The notes under the pieces: generated by a model
What the model was told of the DNA's origin: nothing
The model's database searches: none
Seen by the model: only the letters and a program-made list of their open reading frames with translations
Position numbers and translations under genes: made by a program
Assembly (NCBI RefSeq): GCF_007858255.1
Contig: NZ_VFEU01000024.1
Coordinates: forward strand, 1 to 64,000
Source of the DNA: Pseudomonas rhodesiae
GTDB lineage: Bacteria; Pseudomonadota; Gammaproteobacteria; Pseudomonadales; Pseudomonadaceae
Direction: 5' to 3'
Length of the DNA: 64,000 nucleotides
In this document: piece after piece, positions 24,051 to 33,098 of the stretch
Layout of the letters: every line of letters starts with the position of its first letter
Position numbering within the stretch: the stretch's first letter is position 1

Positions 24051-25130
24051 TTAGCGTCGGGTCAGCAACACACCCGATTCCATATGGTGCGTCCACGGAA
24101 ACTGATCAAACATCGCGCACCGGGTAATGCGGTGGGTGTCATGCAGTTGGGCGATGTTGGCCGCCAGGGTCTCCGGGTTGCAGGAGATGTACAGGATGTT
24201 GTCGAAACGCCGGGTGAGCTCGCAGGTGTCCGGGTCCATGCCGGCACGCGGTGGGTCCACAAACACGCTGCCGAACTCGTAGCTTTTCAGATCGATACCG
24301 TGCAGACGGCGGAACGGGCGCACTTCGTTGAGGGCTTCGGTGAGTTCTTCGGCGGACAGGCGCACCAGGGTGACGTTCTCCACCGCGTTTTCATCGAGAT
24401 TGCTCAGTGCCGCGTTTACCGAGGTCTTGCTGATCTCGGTGGCCAGCACTTTGCGCACGCGGGTGGCCAGGGGCAGGGTGAAATTACCGTTGCCGCAATA
24501 CAGCTCCAGCAGATCGTCCGGGCGATCGCCCAAAGCCTCGTAGGCCCAGTTGAGCATCTTCTGGTTCACCGTGCCGTTGGGCTGGGTGAACGCGCCTTCG
24601 GGTTGGCGATAGCTGAAGGTGCGGCCGCCGACTTCGAGTTTCTCCACCACGTAATCGTGGCCGATCACATCGCGTTTGCCCTTGGAGCGGCCGATGATGC
24701 TCACGTTCAGGTCAGCGGCGAGCTGGTTGGCCGCCGCGTGCCAGTGCTCGTCCAGCGGGCGGTGATAGCACAGGGTGATCATTGCATCGCCGGCCAGGGT
24801 GGTGAGGAACTCTACCTGGAACAGCTTGTGGCTCAGAGCGGCGCTGGCTTGCCAGGCGGCCTTGAGTTGGGGCATCAGCTGGTTGATGCGAGCGCTGGCG
24901 ATAGGGAAGTCTTCGATCAGGATCGGCGTGCGCTTATCGTCCTGGGAAAACATCGCGTAGTGGCGCTCACCGCCTTCGCGCCACAGGCGGAATTCCGCGC
25001 GCAAGCGGAAGTGCTGCAGCGGCGAGTCGAACACCTGCGGCTCGGGCGCATCGAACGGGGCGAGCAGGTCACGCAGGCGCGTGACCTTATCTTGCAGTTG
25101 AGCGGTGTAGCGTGCGGCGTCAAAAGTCAT
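24051..25130 (-). CDS. trmA: tRNA (uracil-54-C5)-methyltransferase
   Basis: A 359-residue S-adenosylmethionine-dependent enzyme that makes ribothymidine at U54 of tRNA. Motifs: LELYCGNGNFTLPLA (SAM binding), FVDPPRAGMD, and LYISCNPETLAANI with the catalytic Cys; GVLLTRR ends the protein. The N-terminal MTFDAARYTAQLQDKVTRL lacks the TRAM domain of RumA paralogues, as expected for TrmA. Its ATG overlaps the stop of the upstream purine permease gene (ATGA). Confidence 0.95.
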   Translation of the reverse strand: MTFDAARYTAQLQDKVTRLRDLLAPFDAPEPQVFDSPLQHFRLRAEFRLWREGGERHYAMFSQDDKRTPILIEDFPIASARINQLMPQLKAAWQASAALSHKLFQVEFLTTLAGDAMITLCYHRPLDEHWHAAANQLAADLNVSIIGRSKGKRDVIGHDYVVEKLEVGGRTFSYRQPEGAFTQPNGTVNQKMLNWAYEALGDRPDDLLELYCGNGNFTLPLATRVRKVLATEISKTSVNAALSNLDENAVENVTLVRLSAEELTEALNEVRPFRRLHGIDLKSYEFGSVFVDPPRAGMDPDTCELTRRFDNILYISCNPETLAANIAQLHDTHRITRCAMFDQFPWTHHMESGVLLTRR

Positions 25131-26422
25131 GCGTTGAACCAGCCCAGCTTGATCACGAACAGAATCGACAGAATCACCAGCGCCGGGTTCAGCTCACGGT
25201 AGCGGCCCGAAAGCAGCTTGATGGCGGTCCAGGCGATGAAACCGAAAGCGATGCCGTTGGCGATGGAGTAAGTAAAGGGCATCGCCAGGGCGGTGATCAC
25301 CACCGGCGCTGCCACAGTGATGTCGTCCCAGTCGATTTCAGCCAGGCCGGAGGTCATCAGCACGGCGACGAACAGCAGCGCCGGCGCGGTGGCGAAAGCC
25401 GGAACGCTGGCGGCCAACGGCGAGAAGAACAGTGCGAGCAGGAACAGGATCGCCACTACGATGGCAGTCAAACCGGTACGGCCACCGGCGCTGACGCCCG
25501 CGGCGGATTCGATGTAGCTGGTGGTGGTCGAGGTGCCCAGCAGCGAACCGGCCATGGCCGCGGTGCTGTCGGCGATCAGTGCACGGCCCATTTTTGGCAT
25601 GTGGCCGTCCTTGCCCATCAGGCCGGCGCGCTTGGCCACGCCGATCAGGGTGCCGGAGTTGTCGAACAGGTCGACGAACAGGAAGGCGAAGATCACGCTG
25701 ACCAGGCCGATATCCAGCGCGCCCTTGATGTCCAACTGCAGGAAGGTTGGGGCCAGGGACGGTGGCATCGAGGTCACGCCGCCGAATGGGGTGAAGCCCA
25801 TCACAATCGACACGATGGTCACCGCCAGGATGCCGATCAGCACCGCACCGCGCACGGCCAGGGCTTCCAGCGCGACGATCAGCGCAAAGCCCAGGGTGGC
25901 GAGGATCGGCGCCGGTTGTTTCAAGTCGCCCAGGCCGACCATGGTGGCCGGGTTGCTGACTACGATACCGGCGTTGTGCAGGGCGATCAGCGCCAGGAAC
26001 AGGCCGATGCCGGCAGCAATCGCCGAACGCAACGGCAAAGGGATGCTGTTGATGATCCACTCACGGATGCGAAAGATCGACAGCAGAAAGAACAGCACCG
26101 CCGAAATGAACACCGCCCCCAGCGCCACTTGCCAGGTATGGCCCATGTGCAGGACCACGGTGTAGGTAAAGAAGGCATTGAGGCCCATGCCTGGTGCCAG
26201 CGCGATCGGGTAGTTGGCGATCAGGCCCATCACGGTCGAACCGATGGCGGCCGCCAGGCAGGTCGCGACGAACACCGCGCCTTTGTCCATGCCGGTTTCG
26301 CCGAGGATGCTCGGGTTCACGAACAGGATGTAGGCCATGGCCAGGAATGTCGTGATGCCCGCGAGAATCTCGGTGCGCACGTTGGTGTTGTGTGCTTTGA
26401 GTTGAAACAGCTTTTCCAGCAT
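25127..26422 (-). CDS. NCS2/AzgA-type purine (adenine/guanine/hypoxanthine) permease
   Basis: A 431-residue inner-membrane protein with 12-14 predicted segments. The start MLEKLFQLKAHNTNVRTEILAGITTFLAMAYILFVNPSIL and TSTTTSYIESAAGVSAGGRTGLTAI segment are diagnostic of the AzgA-type purine permeases. ATG at 26422 is chosen; the frame is open to 26575. It overlaps trmA by four bases. Confidence 0.92.
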   Translation of the reverse strand: MLEKLFQLKAHNTNVRTEILAGITTFLAMAYILFVNPSILGETGMDKGAVFVATCLAAAIGSTVMGLIANYPIALAPGMGLNAFFTYTVVLHMGHTWQVALGAVFISAVLFFLLSIFRIREWIINSIPLPLRSAIAAGIGLFLALIALHNAGIVVSNPATMVGLGDLKQPAPILATLGFALIVALEALAVRGAVLIGILAVTIVSIVMGFTPFGGVTSMPPSLAPTFLQLDIKGALDIGLVSVIFAFLFVDLFDNSGTLIGVAKRAGLMGKDGHMPKMGRALIADSTAAMAGSLLGTSTTTSYIESAAGVSAGGRTGLTAIVVAILFLLALFFSPLAASVPAFATAPALLFVAVLMTSGLAEIDWDDITVAAPVVITALAMPFTYSIANGIAFGFIAWTAIKLLSGRYRELNPALVILSILFVIKLGWFNA

Positions 26423-26610
26423 GCCGGCTCCCTGTGACGCTATTTTGCGTCGTGATTTGTTGACCTCTAAGTCAAAGCACAAACTGCGCCAAGCGCCTGT
26501 GGTTTCAGAGAGGATCGGAAAAAGCGGCGCATCATACCAGCAGCCGAGGCTGTGTGGCGCATGGGCTTGAGGCATACTGCGCCGACGTTCAATTCACGGT
26601 CATCGACAGC

Positions 26611-27057
26611 ATGAAAAAAGCCAACGCGTGGAGTCTAGCTCCGATCACCGCTATCAGCCTGTGGCTCGGCGCGGCACCGGTGTGGGGCGCGACTGCACCG
26701 GCCTTGAGCGAGGTGCGCGTGTTTCAGGTCGAGTCGGCGCGCTGCAAGGAAAGCATTCCCGAACGCATCACCTCGACGCAGATGTGCACGCACCGTGGGC
26801 CCACCCAGGTGTCGGTGATGGAAGTGGGGCTGGGCAACAACCCGGTGGGCCTGTTCAATGGCGCCGTACTGAACGGCCAGCGCACCCCGGTGTGCCAGGT
26901 TGGCAGCATCAGCCAGGCGTGCAACGGCGCGGGGACACTGATGGGCTACATCTATGTATTCGAAATGGATGTGCAGGCCCCAGGCTGGTTCGAATACAGC
27001 AATTCCTCGATCAACCCCCCGCGAAACACCTTGAAGACCCAGCTCAATATCCGCTGA
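26611..27057 (+). CDS. Secreted DUF4879 (YolA-like) protein
   Basis: A 148-residue protein with a signal peptide cut after about residue 26 (MKKANAWSLAPITAISLWLGAAPVWGA). The mature part, with VRVFQVESARCKESI, VMEVGLGNNPVGLFNG, FEYSNSSINPPRNTLKTQLNIR, agrees with DUF4879, known from Bacillus YolA and of unknown function. Four cysteines may form disulphides. It stands alone, divergent from the permease gene. Confidence 0.7.
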   Translation: MKKANAWSLAPITAISLWLGAAPVWGATAPALSEVRVFQVESARCKESIPERITSTQMCTHRGPTQVSVMEVGLGNNPVGLFNGAVLNGQRTPVCQVGSISQACNGAGTLMGYIYVFEMDVQAPGWFEYSNSSINPPRNTLKTQLNIR

Positions 27058-27153
27058 TCAATCATCTTGAACGCTCAAAACCCCGGGAAGTCGTACCCCT
27101 GAGACGGCGATTTTCCTGAACGCCGCGGATGCAGACCAACCCGTGAGGTGTTT

Positions 27154-27678
27154 ATGAGCCCAACCCCCCAAGGCGCGGCGGCCCAGCCGTTTGCCCGCCA
27201 CTCGATACGCCTGACCCTCAATGGGCAGGCCCGCCAACTGGACGTGTTGCCCTGGACCACGCTGCTGGACCTGCTGCGCGAACAACTGGATCTGGTCGGC
27301 AGCAAGAAAGGCTGCGACCACGGCCAATGCGGTGCCTGCACCGTATTGCGCGACGGCAAGCGCGTGAACGCGTGCCTGACCCTGGCGGTGATGTGCGACG
27401 GTGCCGAGTTGACCACCGTCGAAGGGCTGGCCAGCGGCGACCAGTTACACCCCATGCAACAAGCCTTCATCAAGCACGATGCGTTCCAGTGCGGTTATTG
27501 CACCCCTGGCCAGATCTGCTCCGCCGTCGGCCTGGCCAACGAAGGCCGTGCCCACGACAGCGCGCAAATCCAGGAACTGATGAGCGGTAACCTGTGCCGC
27601 TGCGGCGCCTACAGCAATATTCGCGATGCGATTGAAGAGGCCCTGCCGGCCTGCCGCCCGGCGGGAGGCGAGCAATGA
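27154..27678 (+). CDS. paoA: Aldehyde oxidoreductase, [2Fe-2S] subunit (PaoA-type)
   Basis: A 174-residue iron-sulfur subunit of a xanthine-oxidase-family enzyme. The plant-type cluster is bound by GCDHGQCGACTVLRDGK...NAC (residues about 52-74) and the second cluster by FQCGYCTPGQICS and SGNLCRCGAYSNI. It carries electrons from the molybdenum centre to FAD. Unlike E. coli PaoA no twin-arginine signal is present, so the enzyme should be cytoplasmic. First gene of a three-gene operon; its stop overlaps the next start by four bases. Confidence 0.9.
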   Translation: MSPTPQGAAAQPFARHSIRLTLNGQARQLDVLPWTTLLDLLREQLDLVGSKKGCDHGQCGACTVLRDGKRVNACLTLAVMCDGAELTTVEGLASGDQLHPMQQAFIKHDAFQCGYCTPGQICSAVGLANEGRAHDSAQIQELMSGNLCRCGAYSNIRDAIEEALPACRPAGGEQ

Positions 27679-28664
27679 ACCCGTTCCAGTACAGCAAACC
27701 CTCCGACGTGCACGAGGCCGTGCACTTGAGCAGTGCCGCGTCGCGTTTTATTGCCGGCGGTACCAACCTGCTGGACCTGATGAAAGAAAACATCAGCCGC
27801 CCCAAGCACCTGATCGACATCACCGGCCTGCCGCTGCATGGCGTCGAGCTCACCGCCGAGGGTGGCGTGCGCATTGGCGCGCTGGTCAGCAACGCTGATC
27901 TGGCCTGGCACCCCTTGATCGAACAGCGTTATCCGTTGCTGTCCCAGGCCATCCTCGCCGGTGCCTCGCCGCAACTGCGCAATATGGCCAGCACCGGCGG
28001 CAACCTGTTGCAGCGCACCCGTTGCTATTACTTCTACGACGCCAGCGTGCCTTGCAATAAACGCGAACCCGGCAGTGGTTGCCCGGCGCGCACCGGGTTG
28101 AATCGCATCCATGCGATCCTCGGCGCCAGCGCGCAGTGCGTGGCGACTCATCCGTCCGACATGTGCGTGGCCCTGGCGGCGCTGGAGGCGCGGGTGCATG
28201 TGCAAGGGCGCAGCGGTGCGCGGGTCATCGAGTTCGCCGACTTCCACCGTTTGCCCGGCGATGCGCCGCAACGTGACAACCAACTGGCCGACGATGAACT
28301 GATCACTGCCATTGAATTGCCTGCCGACCACCTGGCGCGGCACAGCCATTATCTGAAGATCCGTGACCGGGCGTCCTACGCCTTCGCGTTGGTGTCGGTG
28401 GCTGCCGCTCTGGAGTTGGACGGCGATGTGATCGTCGACGCGCGCCTAGCCCTGGGCGGCGTGGCCCATAAACCCTGGCGCGACCGCGCGGTGGAGGCGG
28501 GATTGATCGGGCAGGCTGTCAGCCGCGAAACCTTCAGCCTCGCCGCCGATGCGATGTTGCAGGACGCCGAGCCGCTGGAACACAACGCTTTCAAGGTCAA
28601 GCTGGCACGGCGCGCAATTATCCGCGCCCTGAGCGATGCCGCTGTTGCAGGAGAACGCCCATGA
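27675..28664 (+). CDS. paoB: Aldehyde oxidoreductase, FAD subunit (PaoB-type)
   Basis: A 329-residue FAD-binding subunit. FIAGGTNLLDLMKENI and LLSQAILAGASPQLRNMASTGGNLLQRTRC are FAD-domain motifs. The CYYFYDASVPCNKREPGSGC segment (residues about 116-135) supplies the cysteines that bind an extra [4Fe-4S] cluster, the feature that separates PaoB/YagS-type subunits from ordinary xanthine dehydrogenase FAD subunits. It overlaps both neighbours by four bases. Confidence 0.9.
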   Translation: MNPFQYSKPSDVHEAVHLSSAASRFIAGGTNLLDLMKENISRPKHLIDITGLPLHGVELTAEGGVRIGALVSNADLAWHPLIEQRYPLLSQAILAGASPQLRNMASTGGNLLQRTRCYYFYDASVPCNKREPGSGCPARTGLNRIHAILGASAQCVATHPSDMCVALAALEARVHVQGRSGARVIEFADFHRLPGDAPQRDNQLADDELITAIELPADHLARHSHYLKIRDRASYAFALVSVAAALELDGDVIVDARLALGGVAHKPWRDRAVEAGLIGQAVSRETFSLAADAMLQDAEPLEHNAFKVKLARRAIIRALSDAAVAGERP

Positions 28665-30844
28665 GTGCCGTCGGAAAACCTCTGGACCGTGTCGACGGTC
28701 TGCTTAAAGTCACCGGCCAGGCGCGCTATGCCGGCGAGTTCCCCGAACACGACCTGCTGCATGGCAGCGTGGTGTCCAGCACTATCGCCAAGGGCCGCGT
28801 GGTTCGTATCGATGCGTCCAGGGCCCTGGCGCTGCCGGGTGTGGTCATGGTGCTCGATCACAGCAACCGGCCGCGGCTGGCCAGCTATGACGACGCGTTC
28901 GCCGATGCCGATGCCGCCGATGGTTCGCCGTTTCGCCCGCTGTACAACGACCGCGTGCTGTACAGCGGCCAGCCCCTGGCCTTGGTGATTGCCGACAACC
29001 TGGAGCTGGCGCGACATGCCGGTTCCCTGGTGCGCATCGAGTACGAGCGCGATGAATTCGAGACCGACCTCGTCGCCCAGCAGGCCGAGGCCCATCCCTC
29101 GCCACAGACACCGCCCGCGCCGCGCGGGAATTTCCAGGCCGAGTGGACCGCTGCCGCCGTCAGCCTGGATGTGCACTACAGCACCCCCATCGAACATCAC
29201 AACCCCATGGAACCCCACGCCAGCACCGTGCTGTACCAGGCGGACGGCACCCTGCATATCCATGACAAAACCCAGGGGCCGCAGAACTGCCAGGCCTATG
29301 TGCAGAAAGTGTTCGGCCTGGATAAAAGCCAGGTGCGGGTGTTCGCCGCGTTTGTCGGCGGCGCTTTTGGTTCCGGCCTGCGCCCGCAGTACCAATTACC
29401 CCTGGCGGTGATGGCGTCGCTGGCGCTCAAACGATCGGTTCGCGTGACCCTGACCCGTCAACAGATGTTCACCTTCGGCTACCGCCCACGCACCCTGCAG
29501 CGCTTGCAAATGGGCGCCGCCACCAACGGCCGCCTGCTGGCGTTGGGGCACACGGCGATTGGCCAGACCTCGCGTTTCGAGGACTTCAGTGAACACGTGG
29601 TGGAGTGGAGCGGCATGCTCTATCACTGCGACAACGTGCAGTTGACCTATAAGTTGGTGCCGCTGGATGTGTTCACGCCGTTGGACATGCGCGCGCCCGG
29701 CGCCGCCCTCGGGGTGATCGGCCTGGAATGCGCCATGGACGAACTGGCCTGCGCCCTGGCCATCGACCCGGTGCAACTGCGCCTGATCAACTACGCCGAG
29801 CGCAACCAGAACGAAGACAAACCCTGGTCGAGCAAAGCCCTGCGCGAGTGTTACACCGAAGGCGCCGAGCGCTTCGGCTGGAGCCAGCGCAACCCGGAAC
29901 CGCGCAGCATGCGCGACGGCCGCCAATTGGTGGGCTGGGGCATGGCCGGCGGGGTGTGGGAGGCCATGCAAATGAAGGCCAGCGCCAAGGCGCGAATCGA
30001 TGCCGAGGGCAAGCTCGTGGTGAGCAGCGCCACCACCGATATCGGCACCGGCACCTACACGGTGATGACCCAGATCGCCGCCCAGGCCAGCGGTGTAGCC
30101 GTGGACGACGTGCGTTTCGTGCTCGGCGACTCGTCGCTGCCCACCGCGCCGTTGCAGGGCGGTTCGTTCACTGTTTCCTCGGTGGGCACCGCTGTGCAAC
30201 AAGCCTGCGAAGCCTTGGCCGCCAAACTGTTGAGCGTGGCGCGGCAGACCTATCCGGTGTTCAAGGACGCTGAGACGGTGCGCTTTGAGGATGGGCAACT
30301 GCACGCGCGTGACGTGAGTGTGTCGTTGGCGCAGCTGGTCAAGGACAGCGGTGAGGACGCCCTGGAGGTGCAGGTCGACAGCGAGCCGGACAAAAAACGT
30401 GAAGGCTATGCCACCGCCACCCATTCGGCGGTATTCGTCGAAGTGCGCGTGGATGAAGACCTCGGCACTATCAAGGTCAGCCGCGTGGTCAGCGCAATTG
30501 CGGCCGGGCGCGTGGTCAACCCGAAGATGGCCCGCAGCCAGATCCTCGGCGGCGTGGTGTGGGGCATCGGCATGGCCCTGCACGAAGAGACCCAGATCGA
30601 CCATCAACTGGGCCGCTACATGAACCACAGCCTGGCCGAATACCACATCCCGGTGAATGCGGATATCGGCGACATTGACGTGGTATTCGTCGAAGAACAC
30701 GACGAGATCGTCAATGCGCTGGGGTCCAAAGGCGTCGGGGAAATCGGCATCGTCGGCGTCGCGGCGGCAGTGGCCAATGCGGTGTACCACGCCACCGGCA
30801 AGCGAGTGCGGGACTTCCCGATCACCCTGGATAAGGTGCTTTGA
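28661..30844 (+). CDS. paoC: Aldehyde oxidoreductase, molybdenum-cofactor subunit (PaoC-type)
   Basis: A 727-residue catalytic subunit of the xanthine oxidase family. It has the two usual halves: GKPLDRVDGLLKVTGQARYAGE...EHHNPMEPHAS near the start, and a cofactor-binding half with FVGGAFGSG, RAPGAALG, and ALGSKGVGEIGIVG near the C-terminus, where the Glu is the catalytic base. It oxidises aldehydes to carboxylic acids; likely aromatic aldehydes by analogy. No paoD cofactor-insertion chaperone lies in the window. The gene ends at the edge of the REPIN array. Confidence 0.92.
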   Translation: MSAVGKPLDRVDGLLKVTGQARYAGEFPEHDLLHGSVVSSTIAKGRVVRIDASRALALPGVVMVLDHSNRPRLASYDDAFADADAADGSPFRPLYNDRVLYSGQPLALVIADNLELARHAGSLVRIEYERDEFETDLVAQQAEAHPSPQTPPAPRGNFQAEWTAAAVSLDVHYSTPIEHHNPMEPHASTVLYQADGTLHIHDKTQGPQNCQAYVQKVFGLDKSQVRVFAAFVGGAFGSGLRPQYQLPLAVMASLALKRSVRVTLTRQQMFTFGYRPRTLQRLQMGAATNGRLLALGHTAIGQTSRFEDFSEHVVEWSGMLYHCDNVQLTYKLVPLDVFTPLDMRAPGAALGVIGLECAMDELACALAIDPVQLRLINYAERNQNEDKPWSSKALRECYTEGAERFGWSQRNPEPRSMRDGRQLVGWGMAGGVWEAMQMKASAKARIDAEGKLVVSSATTDIGTGTYTVMTQIAAQASGVAVDDVRFVLGDSSLPTAPLQGGSFTVSSVGTAVQQACEALAAKLLSVARQTYPVFKDAETVRFEDGQLHARDVSVSLAQLVKDSGEDALEVQVDSEPDKKREGYATATHSAVFVEVRVDEDLGTIKVSRVVSAIAAGRVVNPKMARSQILGGVVWGIGMALHEETQIDHQLGRYMNHSLAEYHIPVNADIGDIDVVFVEEHDEIVNALGSKGVGEIGIVGVAAAVANAVYHATGKRVRDFPITLDKVL

Positions 30845-33095
30845 AATGTGGGAGGAGGGTTGCCCCCGATAGCAGTGTTTCAGTCAATTTATGCCTCGAC
30901 TGCTGCACCGCCATCGAGAGCAAGCCCTCTCCCACATTGACCTTATTGCCATAGTGGTTATGCGGTGGGCGTGAGACCGGTGTGGGAGGGGGCTTGCCCC
31001 CGGTAGCAGTGTTTCAGTCAATAGATGCCTGGACTGTTGCACCGCCATCGAGGGCAAGCCCTCTCCCACATTGAGCTTATTGCCATAGTGGTTATGCGGT
31101 GGGCGTGAGACCGGTGTGGGAGGGGGCTTGCTCCCGATAGCAGTGTTTCAGTCAATAGATGCCTGGACTGTTGCACCGCCATCGAGGGCAAGCCCTCTCC
31201 CACATTGAGCTTATTGCCATAGTGGTTATGCGGTGGGCGTGAGGCCGGTGTGGGAGGGGGCTTGCCCCCGATAGCAGTGTTTCAGTCAATAGATGCCTGG
31301 ACTGTTGCACCGCCATCGAGGGCAAGCCCTCTCCCACATTGACCTTATTGCCATAGTGGCTATGCGATGGCTGTGAGGCCGGTGTGGGAGGGGGCTTGCC
31401 CCCGGTAGCAGTGTTTCAGTCAATTTGTGCTTCGACTGTTACATCGCCATCGAGGGCAAGCCCTCTCCCACATTGAGCTTGTTGCCATAGTGGCTATGCG
31501 ATGGCTGTGAGGCCGGTGTGGGAGGGGGCTTGCCCCCGGTAGCAGTGTTTCAGTCAATAGATGCCTCGACAGTTACACCGCTATCGAGGGCAAGCCCTCT
31601 CCCACATTGAGCTTATTGCCATAGTGGCTATGTGGTGGCTGTGAGACCGGTGTGGGAGGAGGCTTGCCCCCGGTAGCAGTGTTTCAGTCAATTTATGCTT
31701 CGACTGTTACACCGCCATCGGGGGCCAGCCCTCTCCCACATTGAGCTTATTGCCATAGTGGCTATGCGTTGGGTGTGAGACCGGTGTGGGAGGGGCTTGC
31801 CCCCGATAGCAGTGTTTCAGTCAATAGATGCCTGGACTGTTGCACCGCCATCGAGAGCAAGCCCTCTCCCACATTGACCTTATTGCCATAGTGGTTATGT
31901 GGTGGCTGTGAGACCGGTGTGGGAGGAGGCTTGCCCCCGGTAGCAGTGTTTCAGTCAATTTATGCTTCGACTGTTACACCGCCATCGAGGGCAAGCCCTC
32001 TCCCACATTGAGCTTATTGTCATAGTGGCTATGCGATGGCTGTGAGACCGGTGTGGCAGGAGGCTTGCCCCCGATAGCAGTGTTTCAGTCAATAGATGCC
32101 TCGACAGTTACACCGCCATCGAGGGCCAGCCCTCTCCCACATTGAGCTTATTGTCATAGTGGCTATGCGATGGCTGTGAGACCGGTGTGGCAGGAGGCTT
32201 GCCCCCGATAGCAGTGTTTCAGTCAATAGATGCCTCGACAGTTACACCGCCATCGAGGGCCAGCCCTCTCCCACATTGAGCTTATTGTCATAGTGGCTAT
32301 GCGATGGCTGTGAGACCGGTGTGGCAGGAGGCTTGCCCCCGATAGCAGTGTTTCAGTCAATAGATGCCTCGACAGTTACACCGCCATCGAGGGCCAGCCC
32401 TCTCCCACATTGACCTTATTGCCATAGTGGCTATGCGTTGGGTGTGAGACCGGTGTGGGAGGGGCTTGCCCCCGATAGCAGTGTTTCAGTCAATAGATGC
32501 CTGGACTGTTGCACCGCCATCGAGAGCAAGCCCTCTCCCACATTGACCTTATTGCCATAGTGGTTATGCGGTGGGCGTGAGACCGGTGTGGGAGGGGCTT
32601 GCCCCCGATAGCAGTGTTTCAGTCAGTTTGTGCTTCGACTGTTACATCGCCATCGAGGGCAAGCCCTCTCCCACATTGAGCTTATTGCCATAGTGGCTAT
32701 GTGGTGGCTGTGAGACCGGTGTGGGAGGAGGCTTGCCCCCGGTAGCAGTGTTTCAGTCAATTTATGCTTCGACTGTTACACCGCTATCGAGGGCAAGCCC
32801 TCTCCCACATTGAGCTTATTGCCATAGTGGCTATGTGGTGGCTGTGAGGCCGGTGTGGGAGGGGGCTTGCCCCCGATAGCAGTGTTTCAGTCAATTTGTG
32901 CTTCGACTGTTACATCGCCATCGAGGGCAAGCCCTCTCCCACATTGAGCTTATTGCCATAGTGGCTATGCGTTGGCTGTGAGACCGGTGTGGGAGGAGGC
33001 TTGCCCCCGATGGCGGTGTTTCAGTCAATAGATGCCTCGACAGTTACACCGCTATCGAGGGCAAGCCCTCTCCCACATTGACCTTGTTGCCATAA
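30845..33095. repeat. Tandem array of ~17 REPIN-containing 134-bp units
   Basis: The whole intergenic space between convergent paoC and the MFS gene is a head-to-tail array. Units begin near 30845, 30981, 31115, 31249, 31383, 31517, 31651, 31785, 31918, 32052, 32186, 32320, 32454, 32587, 32720, 32854 and 32988. Each unit has a left REP (TGTGGGAGGGGGCTTGCC), a spacer of about 50 bases (with GCAGTGTTTCAGTCAAT), an inverted right REP (GGGCAAGCCCTCTCCCACA) and a ~42-base linker (with TTATTGCCATAGTGG). Spacing is 133-134 bases. Every unit can form a long hairpin. There are no protein genes; short open frames of 61 codons recur only because the unit repeats. Confidence 0.95.
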
Positions 33096-33098
33096 AGG

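Noticed and set aside
25112..26437. Long plus-strand frame (441 codons) opposite the purine permease
   Set aside because: Antisense to a clearly conserved transporter; His/Gln/Arg-rich composition typical of antisense frames in high-GC DNA. The same holds for long frames at 8174-9511, 34717-36582, 46171-48489 and 55240-57051.
26423..26610. Purine riboswitch before the permease gene
   Set aside because: No conserved purine-aptamer loops or three-way junction could be recognised in the short leader.
30884..31337. Three 61-codon minus-strand open frames of nearly identical sequence
   Set aside because: They arise from the REPIN repeat period of 134 bases and have no ribosome-binding site or domain.
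30845..33095. CRISPR-like regular repeat array
   Set aside because: The whole 134-base unit is conserved with no unique spacers, the palindromic parts are REP sequences, and no cas gene is nearby.
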